Assembly: GCA_024691065.1 (NCBI GenBank)
Contig: JAILOA010000080.1
Location: forward strand, 1-13,222
DNA length: 13,222 nucleotides
From: Lachnospiraceae bacterium
Lineage (GTDB): Bacteria > Bacillota > Clostridia > Lachnospirales > Lachnospiraceae
Direction of reading: 5' to 3'
This document shows positions 6,941-13,222 of this stretch, piece after piece. Within the stretch, counting starts at the first letter, position 1, and each line of letters starts with the position of its first letter. The translations under genes were made by a program, and so were the position numbers. The notes below the pieces were generated by a model. The model was not told the origin of the DNA. It saw only the letters and a list, made by a program, of their open reading frames with translations, and searched no databases.

Positions 6941-8297
6941 TACCGTTTTCATAATAGCTCTTATCCAAATTGGAGAACTTGGTATATTTTCCGACCCAGG
7001 CAAGCTTCTCTGTTCCAACCTCACCATTACGGTGCTTAGCAACAATTATTTCCGCAACGCCCTTGTCTTCCGAATTCTGATTATAATAATCATCCCTGTA
7101 AATAAACATTACGATATCCGCGTCCTGCTCGATTGCACCGGATTCACGAAGATCTGAAAGCATAGGCCTTTTGTCGCTTCTATTCTCCACGGCACGGGAA
7201 CATTGGGACAATGTAACGACCGGGATGTCAAGCTCCATAGCCATTATCTTAAGTCCACGTGAAATATCCGATATTTCCTGCTGTCTGTTATCCTGACTTC
7301 TGCTTCTGCTATCCGATTGCATAAGCTGCAGGTAGTCGATTATAACCATATCCAGTCCGCTTTCAATCTGAAGCTTTCTGCATTTGGATTTAATTTCCGG
7401 AAGAGTTATGCCGGCCTGACAGCAAATATACAGGTTCGAATCACCGAGCTTGGTAACTCCGTTTACAATATCCTTCCACTCTTCGGTATTAAGATCGCCG
7501 ATTTTAATTTTGGACGCAGATACATTTGACTCCATAGATAAAAGTCTCTTTGCGAGCTGCTCCTTGCTCATCTCCAGGTTAAAAATCGCTACATTTTTCT
7601 TCTCTGCAACTGCCACATGTTCCGCAATATTTAACACAAATGCGGTTTTACCCATGGCAGGACGCGCTGCAACCAGGATAAATTCGGACTTATGAAAGCC
7701 GGAAAGCTTCAAATCCAAATCCGTAAAACCTGTCGGGATACCGGTTATGACACCGCCATTCTTGTAAGCTTCTTCTATGGAACTCAGGGCCTCGAGCATA
7801 ATGTCACTGATTGGCTCAAAGTCGCTGCCTATACGTCTTTGCGTTATATTAAATATTCTTTTTTCTGCATCATCCAGGAGTTCCTCAAGCCCCGCCTTAC
7901 CGCTGTAAGCCTCATTCATTATGTACTGCGATGCCTTTATCAGTCGTCTGGCCTGAGATTTCTCATAAATGATTCGCGCATAATATTTGGCATTTGTGGA
8001 AGTAGGGACGCTGTCATATAAGGAACTTAAGAAATCCGCGCTGTAAAACTCCGGCGGTACATCCTTTTCCCTTAGCTTTGCCGCCAAAGTGACAGCATCT
8101 ATTTCAACCTTGTCCTTGTACATTTGTACGAGAACATTAAATATTTCTCCGTATTGAATGGTATAAAAATCGTCTTTCCCAATCATTTCGGATATGGTGG
8201 ATATATTTTCGCTATCCATCAAAATGGATCCCAAAACCGCGAGCTCCGCCTTTTTATCATGCGGTGGAGACAGCTTAACTACCTGATTATCCATCAT
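6918..8297 (-). CDS. dnaB: Replicative DNA helicase DnaB
   Basis: The ring helicase that unwinds the replication fork and recruits primase. Its 459 residues match the usual length. The N-terminal domain (about 10-115) opens with PPHDKKAELAVLGSILMD, typical of the family. The RecA-like domain has Walker A AARPAMGKTAF (210-220), the catalytic glutamate in FNLEMS (239-244), Walker B MVIIDYLQLM (317-326) and the arginine-finger region AKHRNGEVG (420-428). Two starts are possible: ATG at 8295-8297 is only 1 base from AGGAGG (8299-8304) and ATG at 8292-8294 is 4 bases away, so the second (MDNQVVKL) is the more likely initiator. That AGGAGG overlaps the rplI stop (8303-8305), so translation is tightly coupled. 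The short tail NGNNQSAAG is repeated in the DNA downstream. Confidence 0.97.
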   Translation of the reverse strand: MMDNQVVKLSPPHDKKAELAVLGSILMDSENISTISEMIGKDDFYTIQYGEIFNVLVQMYKDKVEIDAVTLAAKLREKDVPPEFYSADFLSSLYDSVPTSTNAKYYARIIYEKSQARRLIKASQYIMNEAYSGKAGLEELLDDAEKRIFNITQRRIGSDFEPISDIMLEALSSIEEAYKNGGVITGIPTGFTDLDLKLSGFHKSEFILVAARPAMGKTAFVLNIAEHVAVAEKKNVAIFNLEMSKEQLAKRLLSMESNVSASKIKIGDLNTEEWKDIVNGVTKLGDSNLYICCQAGITLPEIKSKCRKLQIESGLDMVIIDYLQLMQSDSRSRSQDNRQQEISDISRGLKIMAMELDIPVVTLSQCSRAVENRSDKRPMLSDLRESGAIEQDADIVMFIYRDDYYNQNSEDKGVAEIIVAKHRNGEVGTEKLAWVGKYTKFSNLDKSYYENGNNQSAAG

Positions 8298-8302
8298 TCC
8301 TC

Positions 8303-8749
8303 CTAAGCCTCTTCAACCATAACCTTCACTTCAGCTGTTACTTTTTGATGAAGTTTAATCTTTAAATTATATCCGCCCGGAGCCTTAATCGGCTGGTCGA
8401 GAGACATTTTCTTCTTATCAATGTCATGTCCGAGCTGCTTCTTTAACTCAACTGCAATTTCCTTGGTGGATATAGAACCAAAACTTCTACCGTTAGAACC
8501 GGTCTTAAGTGACATTTTAACCTGCTTTCCGTTTAACTCATCCGCAAGAGCCTTGGCTGCATCGAGCTTTTCCTTTGCCACCTTTTCCTCATGCTTCTTT
8601 TCAAGCTTTAAATCATTGAGATTCTTGGCAGTTGCTTCAACAGCCTTGCCGTTCTTGATAAGGAAGTTTCTTCCGTAGCCTTCCTTTACGGTAACCTTAT
8701 CCCCTTTTTTACCAAGTCCCTTGATGTCTTCTTTTAAAATAACGTCCAT
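8303..8749 (-). CDS. rplI: 50S ribosomal protein L9
   Basis: A 148-residue protein of the large ribosomal subunit that binds 23S rRNA near the L1 stalk. The N-terminal domain MDVILKEDIKGLGKKGDKV followed by GYGRNFLI (24-31) is the L9 signature. A long Lys/Glu-rich central helix (about 40-75) links it to the C-terminal domain, which contains GRSFGSIS (87-94). Length is normal. The ATG at 8747-8749 has AAGGAGG with a 5-base spacer, placed immediately after the gdpP TAA. The gene sits between gdpP (10-base gap) and dnaB (5-base gap), the standard Firmicutes order. Confidence 0.97.
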   Translation of the reverse strand: MDVILKEDIKGLGKKGDKVTVKEGYGRNFLIKNGKAVEATAKNLNDLKLEKKHEEKVAKEKLDAAKALADELNGKQVKMSLKTGSNGRSFGSISTKEIAVELKKQLGHDIDKKKMSLDQPIKAPGGYNLKIKLHQKVTAEVKVMVEEA

Positions 8750-8759
8750 ACTATCCTCC

Positions 8760-10853
8760 TTATTTCTTTCCCGATTTTTTCTCGGTTTCTAAATATTCAT
8801 CAATAATCTTTTTGATTTTTTCAATGGCTTCCTTGGTGTTACTGTTCTTAAGCTGGGCACCCGCTACGTCCAAATGTCCGCCTCCTCCGAGTTTCTCCAT
8901 AAGAACCTGCACATTGACCTCGTCTATGGCTCTCGCACTTATAAAAATAACACCGTTTAGAGGAGTCAACACGAATGAAGCCTTGACGCCCTCTAAATCG
9001 AGCAATGCATTTGCAACCTTTGCTCCAAGCACCGTCGGATCCGGAGCGTCCTTTTGATCGGATACTGCAATGGCAAATCCATTCTCATAAATCTCGGCCG
9101 TTTGAATAACCGATGCTTTCATCTTGTAATCATCGATATTTTCTCTGAACATCTTCCTGAGCTTAACCGTATCGGCGCCGTTTCTCTTGAGAAATGCCAT
9201 AGTTTCAAAGGTTCTTACGCCACATTTACTTGTAAAATAATTAGTATCAATCATTATACCGGCATAAAGTGCATTTGCCTCTTCAACCGTAAGTTTGTCG
9301 CCCTCTTCCACGTACTGGGAAATCTCTGCAATCATTTCGCAGGCAGATGATGCATAAGGCTCTATATAGAACAAAATTGCGTTATCAATGGAATTGCCGG
9401 CCTGTCTGTGGTGGTCGATAACGACTATTGAATTAGTCATTTCAAGAAGTTCCGGACACTGTGTCCTGTCGGCCTTATTGACGTCCACGACAACCAGGGC
9501 TGTATTCTCATCCACAAGATTTATGGCCTGTTCATTACTGATAATCATATCCGCCGGATACTTCTGCGAAACGAATGAATCCCTGATAGGATAAACTGTT
9601 TCGGAACATTCACCGAGAACAATGTACACCTTTCTTCCGAGCGACTTAGCGATTTTAAATATACCGATACAGGCACCGAACGAATCCAAATCTCCCATCT
9701 GATGCCCCATAACAACAACTCTCTCTTTGCTCTCTATAATTTCCTTCAGAGCCTGAGCCTTTACTCTTGCCTTTACACGGGTGGTCTTCTCAACCTTAAC
9801 CTGCTTTCCGCCGAAGAACTCTTCACTTTCCTCATTCTTGATGACAGCCTGGTTTCCGCCGCGTCCCAAAGCAAGGTCAATTGCCGCACGCGCCTTATTG
9901 TATCTGTTTGCAAAGCTGTCATCTCCGGTACCTACGCCAATACTCAGGGTACATGAGGTCTGATTACTGTTAATCGTAGTTCTTACCTCGTCCAATATGG
10001 AAAAGTTCTTTTCTTTGATATCATCCAAGTATTTTTCCCTAAAGACGAAGACATATTTATCCTTCTCAAACTTTTTATAAATCGCATCTATGCTTGTCAT
10101 AAATGCATTGATCCTTCTGTTTGTTATCGCAAGACTGAGAGTCTGCGTAACATCATCATTTGCCGAAAATGTTTCATCAAAGTTATCGATATACAAAAGG
10201 CCGACAAGCATATTCTCGTCCTTTACATTTCTCTTTAACTCAGCCATCTCGGTCTCATCGTAAATCGAGGCAATGACGATACTTCCTACGGAAGCTATCC
10301 TGTCAAAAGGAAGCTTTGTATTGGGCTCTTCCTTATCGAAAACCACCCTCCTCAAAACAACCCTGTAAATGTTATCACCTATAACCTCGGTAAATTCCGT
10401 ATCTTTATCAGGCTTAGGGAATTTATCACAGGTAATATCGGGAAATACATTTGAAATGTTTCGCTTGGCTGCTTTTTTATTGACGATTATTTCGACAAAA
10501 CTGCTGTTACTCCAAAGCATATGGCCATCATTACTAAAGATTGCAAACGGCATATTCATATCATCAATGATATCTTTTTGCAAATCACCGAATTCCTGAG
10601 CAAATGTAACAAGCTCGGAATAGATTCGAATACGTCCGAAATATATGAGATATAACGATACCCCGGTGAAAATAATGAAATATATAAGACTTAAAAGTCC
10701 CAATCTTCTATTGTAATGATATACATGAATTGTCAATAATAACATAAGCACATCTGCCAGAATAGGCCAGTATGTGTAAAAATTCAACGGTCCCTTTAGG
10801 CGATAGCTTACATTAAACGAATCTTTATTGTCTTTTCTTGAATTCTTTGACAT
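8760..10853 (-). CDS. gdpP: Cyclic-di-AMP phosphodiesterase GdpP
   Basis: A membrane-anchored enzyme that hydrolyses the second messenger c-di-AMP to pApA, controlling turgor, potassium and cell-wall stress. Its 697 residues hold, in order: two membrane helices (about 28-46 and 51-71), a PAS domain (about 95-195), a degenerate GGDEF domain (about 210-340, containing CTLSIGVGTGDD at 301-312 and no GGDEF core), a DHH domain (about 375-540) and DHHA1 (about 590-690). Metal ligands are present: H384, D388 and D390 in GHQMGDLDS, D457 in VVVDVNKAD, D480-H481-H482, and D536 in GIMIDTN. The DHHA1 glycine motif GGGGHLDVAGA is at 656-666. All catalytic residues are intact, so it should be active. The ATG at 10851-10853 follows AGGAGTGA. 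It is the first gene of the gdpP-rplI-dnaB unit, behind a consensus promoter. Confidence 0.96.
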   Translation of the reverse strand: MSKNSRKDNKDSFNVSYRLKGPLNFYTYWPILADVLMLLLTIHVYHYNRRLGLLSLIYFIIFTGVSLYLIYFGRIRIYSELVTFAQEFGDLQKDIIDDMNMPFAIFSNDGHMLWSNSSFVEIIVNKKAAKRNISNVFPDITCDKFPKPDKDTEFTEVIGDNIYRVVLRRVVFDKEEPNTKLPFDRIASVGSIVIASIYDETEMAELKRNVKDENMLVGLLYIDNFDETFSANDDVTQTLSLAITNRRINAFMTSIDAIYKKFEKDKYVFVFREKYLDDIKEKNFSILDEVRTTINSNQTSCTLSIGVGTGDDSFANRYNKARAAIDLALGRGGNQAVIKNEESEEFFGGKQVKVEKTTRVKARVKAQALKEIIESKERVVVMGHQMGDLDSFGACIGIFKIAKSLGRKVYIVLGECSETVYPIRDSFVSQKYPADMIISNEQAINLVDENTALVVVDVNKADRTQCPELLEMTNSIVVIDHHRQAGNSIDNAILFYIEPYASSACEMIAEISQYVEEGDKLTVEEANALYAGIMIDTNYFTSKCGVRTFETMAFLKRNGADTVKLRKMFRENIDDYKMKASVIQTAEIYENGFAIAVSDQKDAPDPTVLGAKVANALLDLEGVKASFVLTPLNGVIFISARAIDEVNVQVLMEKLGGGGHLDVAGAQLKNSNTKEAIEKIKKIIDEYLETEKKSGKK

Positions 10854-10879
10854 AAGGTCACTCCTAATTTTTATATCTA

Positions 10880-10913
10880 TTGTTTAGTCCTAAAAATGGC
10901 TAGACTAAAACAA
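10880..10913 (-). promoter_or_regulatory. 5' stem-loop of the gdpP transcript (or operator)
   Basis: ttgtttagtc (10880-10889) and gactaaaacaa (10903-10913) pair over about 10 bp with one bulged base, around a 13-base loop. The element begins at the expected transcription start, a few bases after the -10 box, and ends about 27 bases before the ATG. It could protect the 5' end of the mRNA, or bind a repressor on DNA. Confidence 0.55.
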
Positions 10914-10916
10914 TTT

Positions 10917-10945
10917 ATTATATCATTTTATTATTGCAATGTCAA
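10917..10945 (-). promoter_or_regulatory. Consensus sigma-A promoter of gdpP-rplI-dnaB
   Basis: On the minus strand, TTGACA (10940-10945) is followed by a 17-base spacer and TATAAT (10917-10922), a perfect housekeeping promoter. The predicted start is near 10910, giving a leader of roughly 55 bases before the gdpP ATG. It lies just downstream of the terminator of the preceding gene, so gdpP begins a new transcription unit. Confidence 0.92.
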
Positions 10946-10964
10946 AATAGAAGTACAAAAGAAT

Positions 10965-10988
10965 AAGAGGCCGGATAATCGACCTCTT
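10965..10988 (-). terminator. Intrinsic terminator of the small membrane protein gene
   Basis: On the minus strand AAGAGGTCG pairs with CGGCCTCTT (9 bp including one G-T pair) around a 6-base loop, and is followed by ATTCTTTTGT. It ends transcription about 190 bases after the gene's stop, just upstream of the gdpP promoter. Confidence 0.75.
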
Positions 10989-11179
10989 GTCAATATTATT
11001 CTTTATTCTACTTCGCTGCTTACTCATAACATAATGCACTTCGTGCCTTATAAACAGGAGCGTGAAAGTCCTATTAATACAGGAAATCCCCACCTACGCC
11101 ATCATAACTTAACCAATTTACTTAGGCGATTGCCCCTTCATAACCGGTTTACTTATACTACTACCTTTTCATAGCTAAT
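10989..11179. other. Untranslated 3' region of the small membrane protein gene with repeat copies
   Basis: Apart from the 31-bp repeats at 11117-11178, this stretch shows a small hairpin (gcacttcgtgc, 11036-11046) and possible decayed repeat copies around 11091-11116 and 11007-11030, both keeping tcataac. No ORF with a ribosome site is visible on either strand. Confidence 0.5.
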
Positions 11180-11209
11180 TTACTTAGGCGGTTGCCCTTT
11201 CATAACCAG
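11117..11209. repeat. Three tandem 31-bp units covering the 3' end and stop of the small membrane protein gene
   Basis: The units are 11117-11147, 11148-11178 and 11179-11209. The third contains the authentic end of the gene (VMKGQPPK and TAA at 11180-11182). Units 1 and 3 agree at 28 of 31 bases (shared start tttacttaggcg, shared tcataacc). The middle unit keeps tttactta and ttcata, about 20 of 31 bases against unit 1. The exact 31-base spacing shows true tandem duplication, and 31 is not a multiple of three, so the copies do not extend the protein. Confidence 0.85.
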
Positions 11210-11647
11210 CTTCATGAAAATCGGCATAAATATCATTATCAGGATGTAACCTGCCACCATACTTATAATCAAAGATTTTATCCATACAGGAAGAAACGGC
11301 ATATTTCCGTGATGTGCCTTTGCCTGCATATAAGCCATAAAAATCATAGCTGTTGTGATAAACGGTGTGTAAATAAGATCTGAAAACAACGCCTCTATAA
11401 GCTTTGACTTAAGTCCCTTTCCGTGCTTCTCCTCCACACTGTCATTTATCTTCTTCATAGGTACCAAAAATCCGATAATTAAACTTATAATGGTACTGAC
11501 CATAAAGCTGATTATCCAACTCATTACATTGAATTTACCGGATGACAGTAAACCGATTAGAGATAAAAAGAAACTTAGGGTTACACCCATTAAAAGACTC
11601 ATTTTTCTCCCGATCATTTTCATTTGTTTTGCTTTTTCTTCGTTCAA
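11180..11647 (-). CDS. Small four-helix membrane protein, DUF2798-like
   Basis: A 155-residue protein with four hydrophobic segments, near 17-36, 42-63, 89-108 and 122-147. It appears to be two repeats of a two-helix unit, each ending in a Pro-containing stretch followed by basic residues (LVPMKK at 61-66, MPIFMKLVMKG at 141-151). That layout resembles DUF2798-type proteins, whose function is not known to me. The start is TTG at 11645-11647, with GGGAGG about 9 bases upstream; an internal ATG (residue 9 or 11) lacks a site as good. It has its own promoter about 140 bases upstream and a terminator downstream, so it is monocistronic except for a possible leader peptide. It could also be an unrelated small permease-like protein. 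Confidence 0.6.
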   Translation of the reverse strand: MNEEKAKQMKMIGRKMSLLMGVTLSFFLSLIGLLSSGKFNVMSWIISFMVSTIISLIIGFLVPMKKINDSVEEKHGKGLKSKLIEALFSDLIYTPFITTAMIFMAYMQAKAHHGNMPFLPVWIKSLIISMVAGYILIMIFMPIFMKLVMKGQPPK

Positions 11648-11682
11648 ATTGCTATACCTCCCATAATTTTTTTTGCAGAATT

Positions 11683-11751
11683 CTAATCCGAACCGATATT
11701 TTCCAAACAGAGATTAAAACTCATTTTCATACTAATTATGATTACTTCCAA
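11683..11751 (-). CDS. Possible 22-residue leader peptide upstream of the DUF2798-like gene
   Basis: A TTG at 11749-11751 opens a 22-codon frame ending in TAG at 11683-11685, with product MEVIIISMKMSFNLCLENIG plus two residues. The stretch GAGGGTGAT (11756-11764) is a good match to the anti-Shine-Dalgarno sequence and lies just upstream. The frame is inside the predicted 5' leader of the DUF2798-like gene, 35 bases before its TTG. The start codon sits in the loop of an inverted repeat whose arm overlaps the ribosome site, which would allow control of translation. It is short and lacks independent support, so this is tentative. Confidence 0.25.
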   Translation of the reverse strand: MEVIIISMKMSFNLCLENIGSD

Positions 11752-11759
11752 TGTAATCA
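11739..11759. promoter_or_regulatory. 7-bp inverted repeat in the leader of the DUF2798-like gene
   Basis: tgattac (11739-11745) and gtaatca (11753-11759) flank a 7-base centre. It lies about 16-36 bases after the expected transcription start. It could be a repressor operator, or an RNA hairpin that hides the ribosome site of the small leader frame. Confidence 0.5.
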
Positions 11760-11781
11760 CCCTCGTTATACACCTACAATT

Positions 11782-11810
11782 ATTATAACTTTTAATTGAT
11801 TCTTTATCAA
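11782..11810 (-). promoter_or_regulatory. Sigma-A promoter of the DUF2798-like gene
   Basis: On the minus strand TTGATA (11805-11810), a 17-base spacer and TATAAT (11782-11787) form a near-consensus promoter. The start is expected near 11775, giving a leader of about 125 bases before the TTG of the gene. The -35 box overlaps a small inverted repeat (ttgat/atcaa, 11796-11810). Confidence 0.85.
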
Positions 11811-11840
11811 GTGCAATTTCTCAGAAAAGAGGACACTTAT

Positions 11841-12051
11841 ATGAAGAAAACCACAGGAAAAATATTATCCGTTGCACTTTCCGCAGCTTTATTTATCGCA
11901 GGTGCAGGAGCTATGCCAAAGGATGCAAATGCATCAAAAGCCCCAAAACTAAACAAAAAAAAGACTTACCATTAAGGTTGGGAAAAGGTTTTCAATAATT
12001 AACCAAGACTGTCTTATTTCAGTTCCGAAAAAAATCCGGCAGCCGGGATAA
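11841..12051 (+). pseudogene. Remnant of a secreted (Ig-like repeat) protein, frameshifted after its signal peptide
   Basis: ATG at 11841, after AGAGGA (11828-11833), opens a 44-codon frame ending at TAA 11973-11975. The protein begins MKKTTGKILSVALSAALFIA, a clear Sec signal peptide with possible cleavage after AGA or ANA (residues 22-24 or 29-31). It then reads SKAPKLNKKKTYH. The run of eight A at 11955-11962 appears to hold one base too many: in the next frame the sequence continues as LTIKVGKRFSI and stays open to TAA at 12049-12051. KLNKK followed by LTIKVGK resembles the first strand of Ig-like (Big-type) repeats in clostridial surface proteins. Even with the frame restored only about 70 residues exist, running into the terminator, so most of the gene is gone. 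It is the only plus-strand gene in the window. It might instead encode a short secreted peptide. Confidence 0.6.
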
Positions 12052-12071
12052 ACTCCCGGCCACCGGATTTT
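12031..12071. terminator. Bidirectional terminator between the hydrogenase gene and the secreted-protein remnant
   Basis: aaaatccgg (12031-12039) pairs with ccggatttt (12063-12071), and inside it gccggga (12042-12048) pairs with tcccggc (12054-12060), leaving a 5-base loop and a small CA/CA internal loop. A-runs and T-runs flank the GC core on both sides, so it can end transcription in both directions. Confidence 0.88.
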
Positions 12072-12177
12072 GTTATGTATTATAAAATTTAGATTATTTA
12101 TATTTAATAATTTACCCGGATTTTGATTTTCACCAAACAAAAATCTTCTGCCCCGGTATTTTCTATTTATCTATATT

Positions 12178-13222
12178 TTACTCCTCTACTGTGGCAATCT
12201 CATTAAATCCTTCTCGCTCAGCATAGCTTGTATGAAGAAGCTCATGAGCCTTATGTGAATTAGGCTCGCCGAGGAATTTCTCGTAAAGCTCGATAATCTG
12301 TGGATTGTTATGAGACTGTCTGATTGTCTGAGCCTCATCCTCCGAGTAAAGAGCCTTAGCTCTCTTCTCTTTGTATGTATCCATGATATCATCATCTTCG
12401 TCAGGAAGGAAGCATTCTCTGATGTATGGCTGACCACCACCGTTGATACATCCACCCGGACAACCCATGATTTCAATGAAATGATACTTTGAAGTACCTT
12501 CGCGAATCTGATCAAGGAGAACCTTAGCTGAACGCATACCTGAACAAATTGCTACATTTACGGTAGTTCCGTTTATATCGAGTGAAGCCTCGCGGATACC
12601 TGCTTCATGGCCTCTAACCTCTTCAAATGTAATCTCCTGCTTCTCTTCGCCTGTAAGCTTAAAGTAAACTGTACGAAGTGCAGCTTCCATAACACCACCG
12701 GTAACACCGAAGATAACGCCGGCACCTGTGTAATCACCCATAATATCCTGATCCCAATCCTCATCAGGAAGTTTCTTGAAGAGAATACCGGATCTTCTGA
12801 TCATTCTTGCAAGCTCTCTTGTTGTGATAACTGCATCTACATCAGGAATTCCATTAACCTTCTCCTGCTCACGTTCCTTCTCGAACTTCTTGGCAACACA
12901 AGGCATAACAGAAACAACAAAGATATCCTTAGGATCGATACCATTTTGCTCTGCCCAATAAGACTTAATGATGGCACCCTGCATCTGATGAGGTGACTTA
13001 CAGGATGAAAGATGAGGTAACAAATCACCGTAATTGTACTCAGCATAGTTGATCCAGCCCGGTGAACAGGATGTAATCATTGGAAGAACTCCACCGTTGG
13101 TAAGTCTTCCGAGAAGTTCTGTACCTTCCTCCATGATTGTAAGGTCTGCACCGAAGTTTACGTCATATACTCTTTCGAAACCAAGTCTTCTCATGGCTGC
13201 AATCATCTTACCTGTAACAGGT
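12178..13222 (-). CDS. [FeFe] hydrogenase catalytic subunit, C-terminal part (5' end outside window)
   Basis: About 347 residues are visible and the frame stays open through the right edge (PVTGKMIAAM...), so the ATG at 13204-13206 is internal and not a start. The enzyme makes or consumes H2 at the H-cluster, the usual electron sink of fermentative clostridia. All three H-cluster motifs are present: TSCSPGW (L1, about 50-56), MPCVAKKFE (L2, about 106-114) and EIMGCPGGCINGGGQP (L3, about 252-267). Together they supply the four cysteines that hold the [4Fe-4S] subcluster and its bridge. The end (RAKALYSEDEAQTIRQSHNN to HTSYAERE) matches the iron hydrogenase small-subunit domain fused at the C-terminus. 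The N-terminal ferredoxin-like domains lie outside the window, so the subgroup (for example NADH-linked bifurcating HydA or HndD type) cannot be fixed. Transcription ends at the hairpin at 12031-12071. Confidence 0.95.
   Translation of the reverse strand, partial: PVTGKMIAAMRRLGFERVYDVNFGADLTIMEEGTELLGRLTNGGVLPMITSCSPGWINYAEYNYGDLLPHLSSCKSPHQMQGAIIKSYWAEQNGIDPKDIFVVSVMPCVAKKFEKEREQEKVNGIPDVDAVITTRELARMIRRSGILFKKLPDEDWDQDIMGDYTGAGVIFGVTGGVMEAALRTVYFKLTGEEKQEITFEEVRGHEAGIREASLDINGTTVNVAICSGMRSAKVLLDQIREGTSKYHFIEIMGCPGGCINGGGQPYIRECFLPDEDDDIMDTYKEKRAKALYSEDEAQTIRQSHNNPQIIELYEKFLGEPNSHKAHELLHTSYAEREGFNEIATVEE

Noticed and set aside
11955..11975. A AAA AAG as a programmed -1 frameshift site in the secreted-protein remnant
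   Set aside because: The -1 frame gives a short unrelated tail ending within about 11 codons; the sequence that resembles an Ig-like repeat lies in the +1 frame, which fits a one-base insertion better.
11949..12140. Minus-strand ORF of 63 codons downstream of the hydrogenase gene
   Set aside because: It runs straight through the hairpin terminator and the antisense of the secreted-protein remnant; the protein has no recognisable features.
13204..13206. ATG as the start of the hydrogenase gene
   Set aside because: The frame continues upstream to the window edge with conserved residues (VTGKM), so this methionine is internal.

Overview
The window reads as chromosomal DNA of a low-GC, Gram-positive anaerobe, most likely a Lachnospiraceae-type clostridium. 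The reasons are an oxygen-sensitive [FeFe] hydrogenase, the Firmicutes gene order gdpP-rplI-dnaB, strong AGGAGG ribosome sites, TTG starts, and a DUF5716/DUF5717-type gene pair that I know only from Lachnospiraceae. Family names rest on reading the translated sequence; no database search was run.

Layout: every intact gene is on the minus strand, so they are transcribed from right to left. At the right edge (12178-13222) is the C-terminal part of an [FeFe] hydrogenase, closed by a long bidirectional hairpin terminator (12031-12071). Facing it is the only plus-strand gene (11841-12051), a broken remnant of a secreted protein that keeps its signal peptide but is frameshifted in an A8 tract. A small four-helix membrane protein (11180-11647) follows, with its own promoter, a possible leader peptide and a terminator (10965-10988). 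A perfect TTGACA-17-TATAAT promoter (10917-10945) then drives gdpP-rplI-dnaB (c-di-AMP hydrolysis, ribosomal protein L9, replicative helicase). After a 252-base gap come an Mrp/Nbp35-type Fe-S carrier ATPase, a COG2426 membrane protein, a PUA-less glutamate 5-kinase (proB), a giant 1281-residue DUF5717-like protein and, at the left edge, the first 40 codons of an Hsp70/actin-fold ATPase (DUF5716-like) that begins with TTG.

How the genes work together: gdpP, rplI and dnaB are a familiar housekeeping block. The Mrp protein, COG2426 protein and ProB have no obvious shared pathway and are probably neighbours in one long transcription unit. The DUF5717 protein (beta-sandwich domains plus a long helical solenoid) next to an Hsp70-like ATPase suggests an uncharacterised chaperone-like or scaffold machine, and is the best candidate for an undescribed system.

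The most unusual DNA pattern is that three gaps hold short degenerate repeats that copy the 3' end of the gene just upstream, in two cases across its stop codon: dnaB (copies at 6753 and 6907), the small membrane protein gene (31-bp units, 11117-11209), and the DUF5717 gene (45-46-bp units, 191-316). In the third case the repeats match the end of an in-frame 33-codon extension beyond the annotated TAG, which raises the possibility that this TAG is a recent nonsense change.
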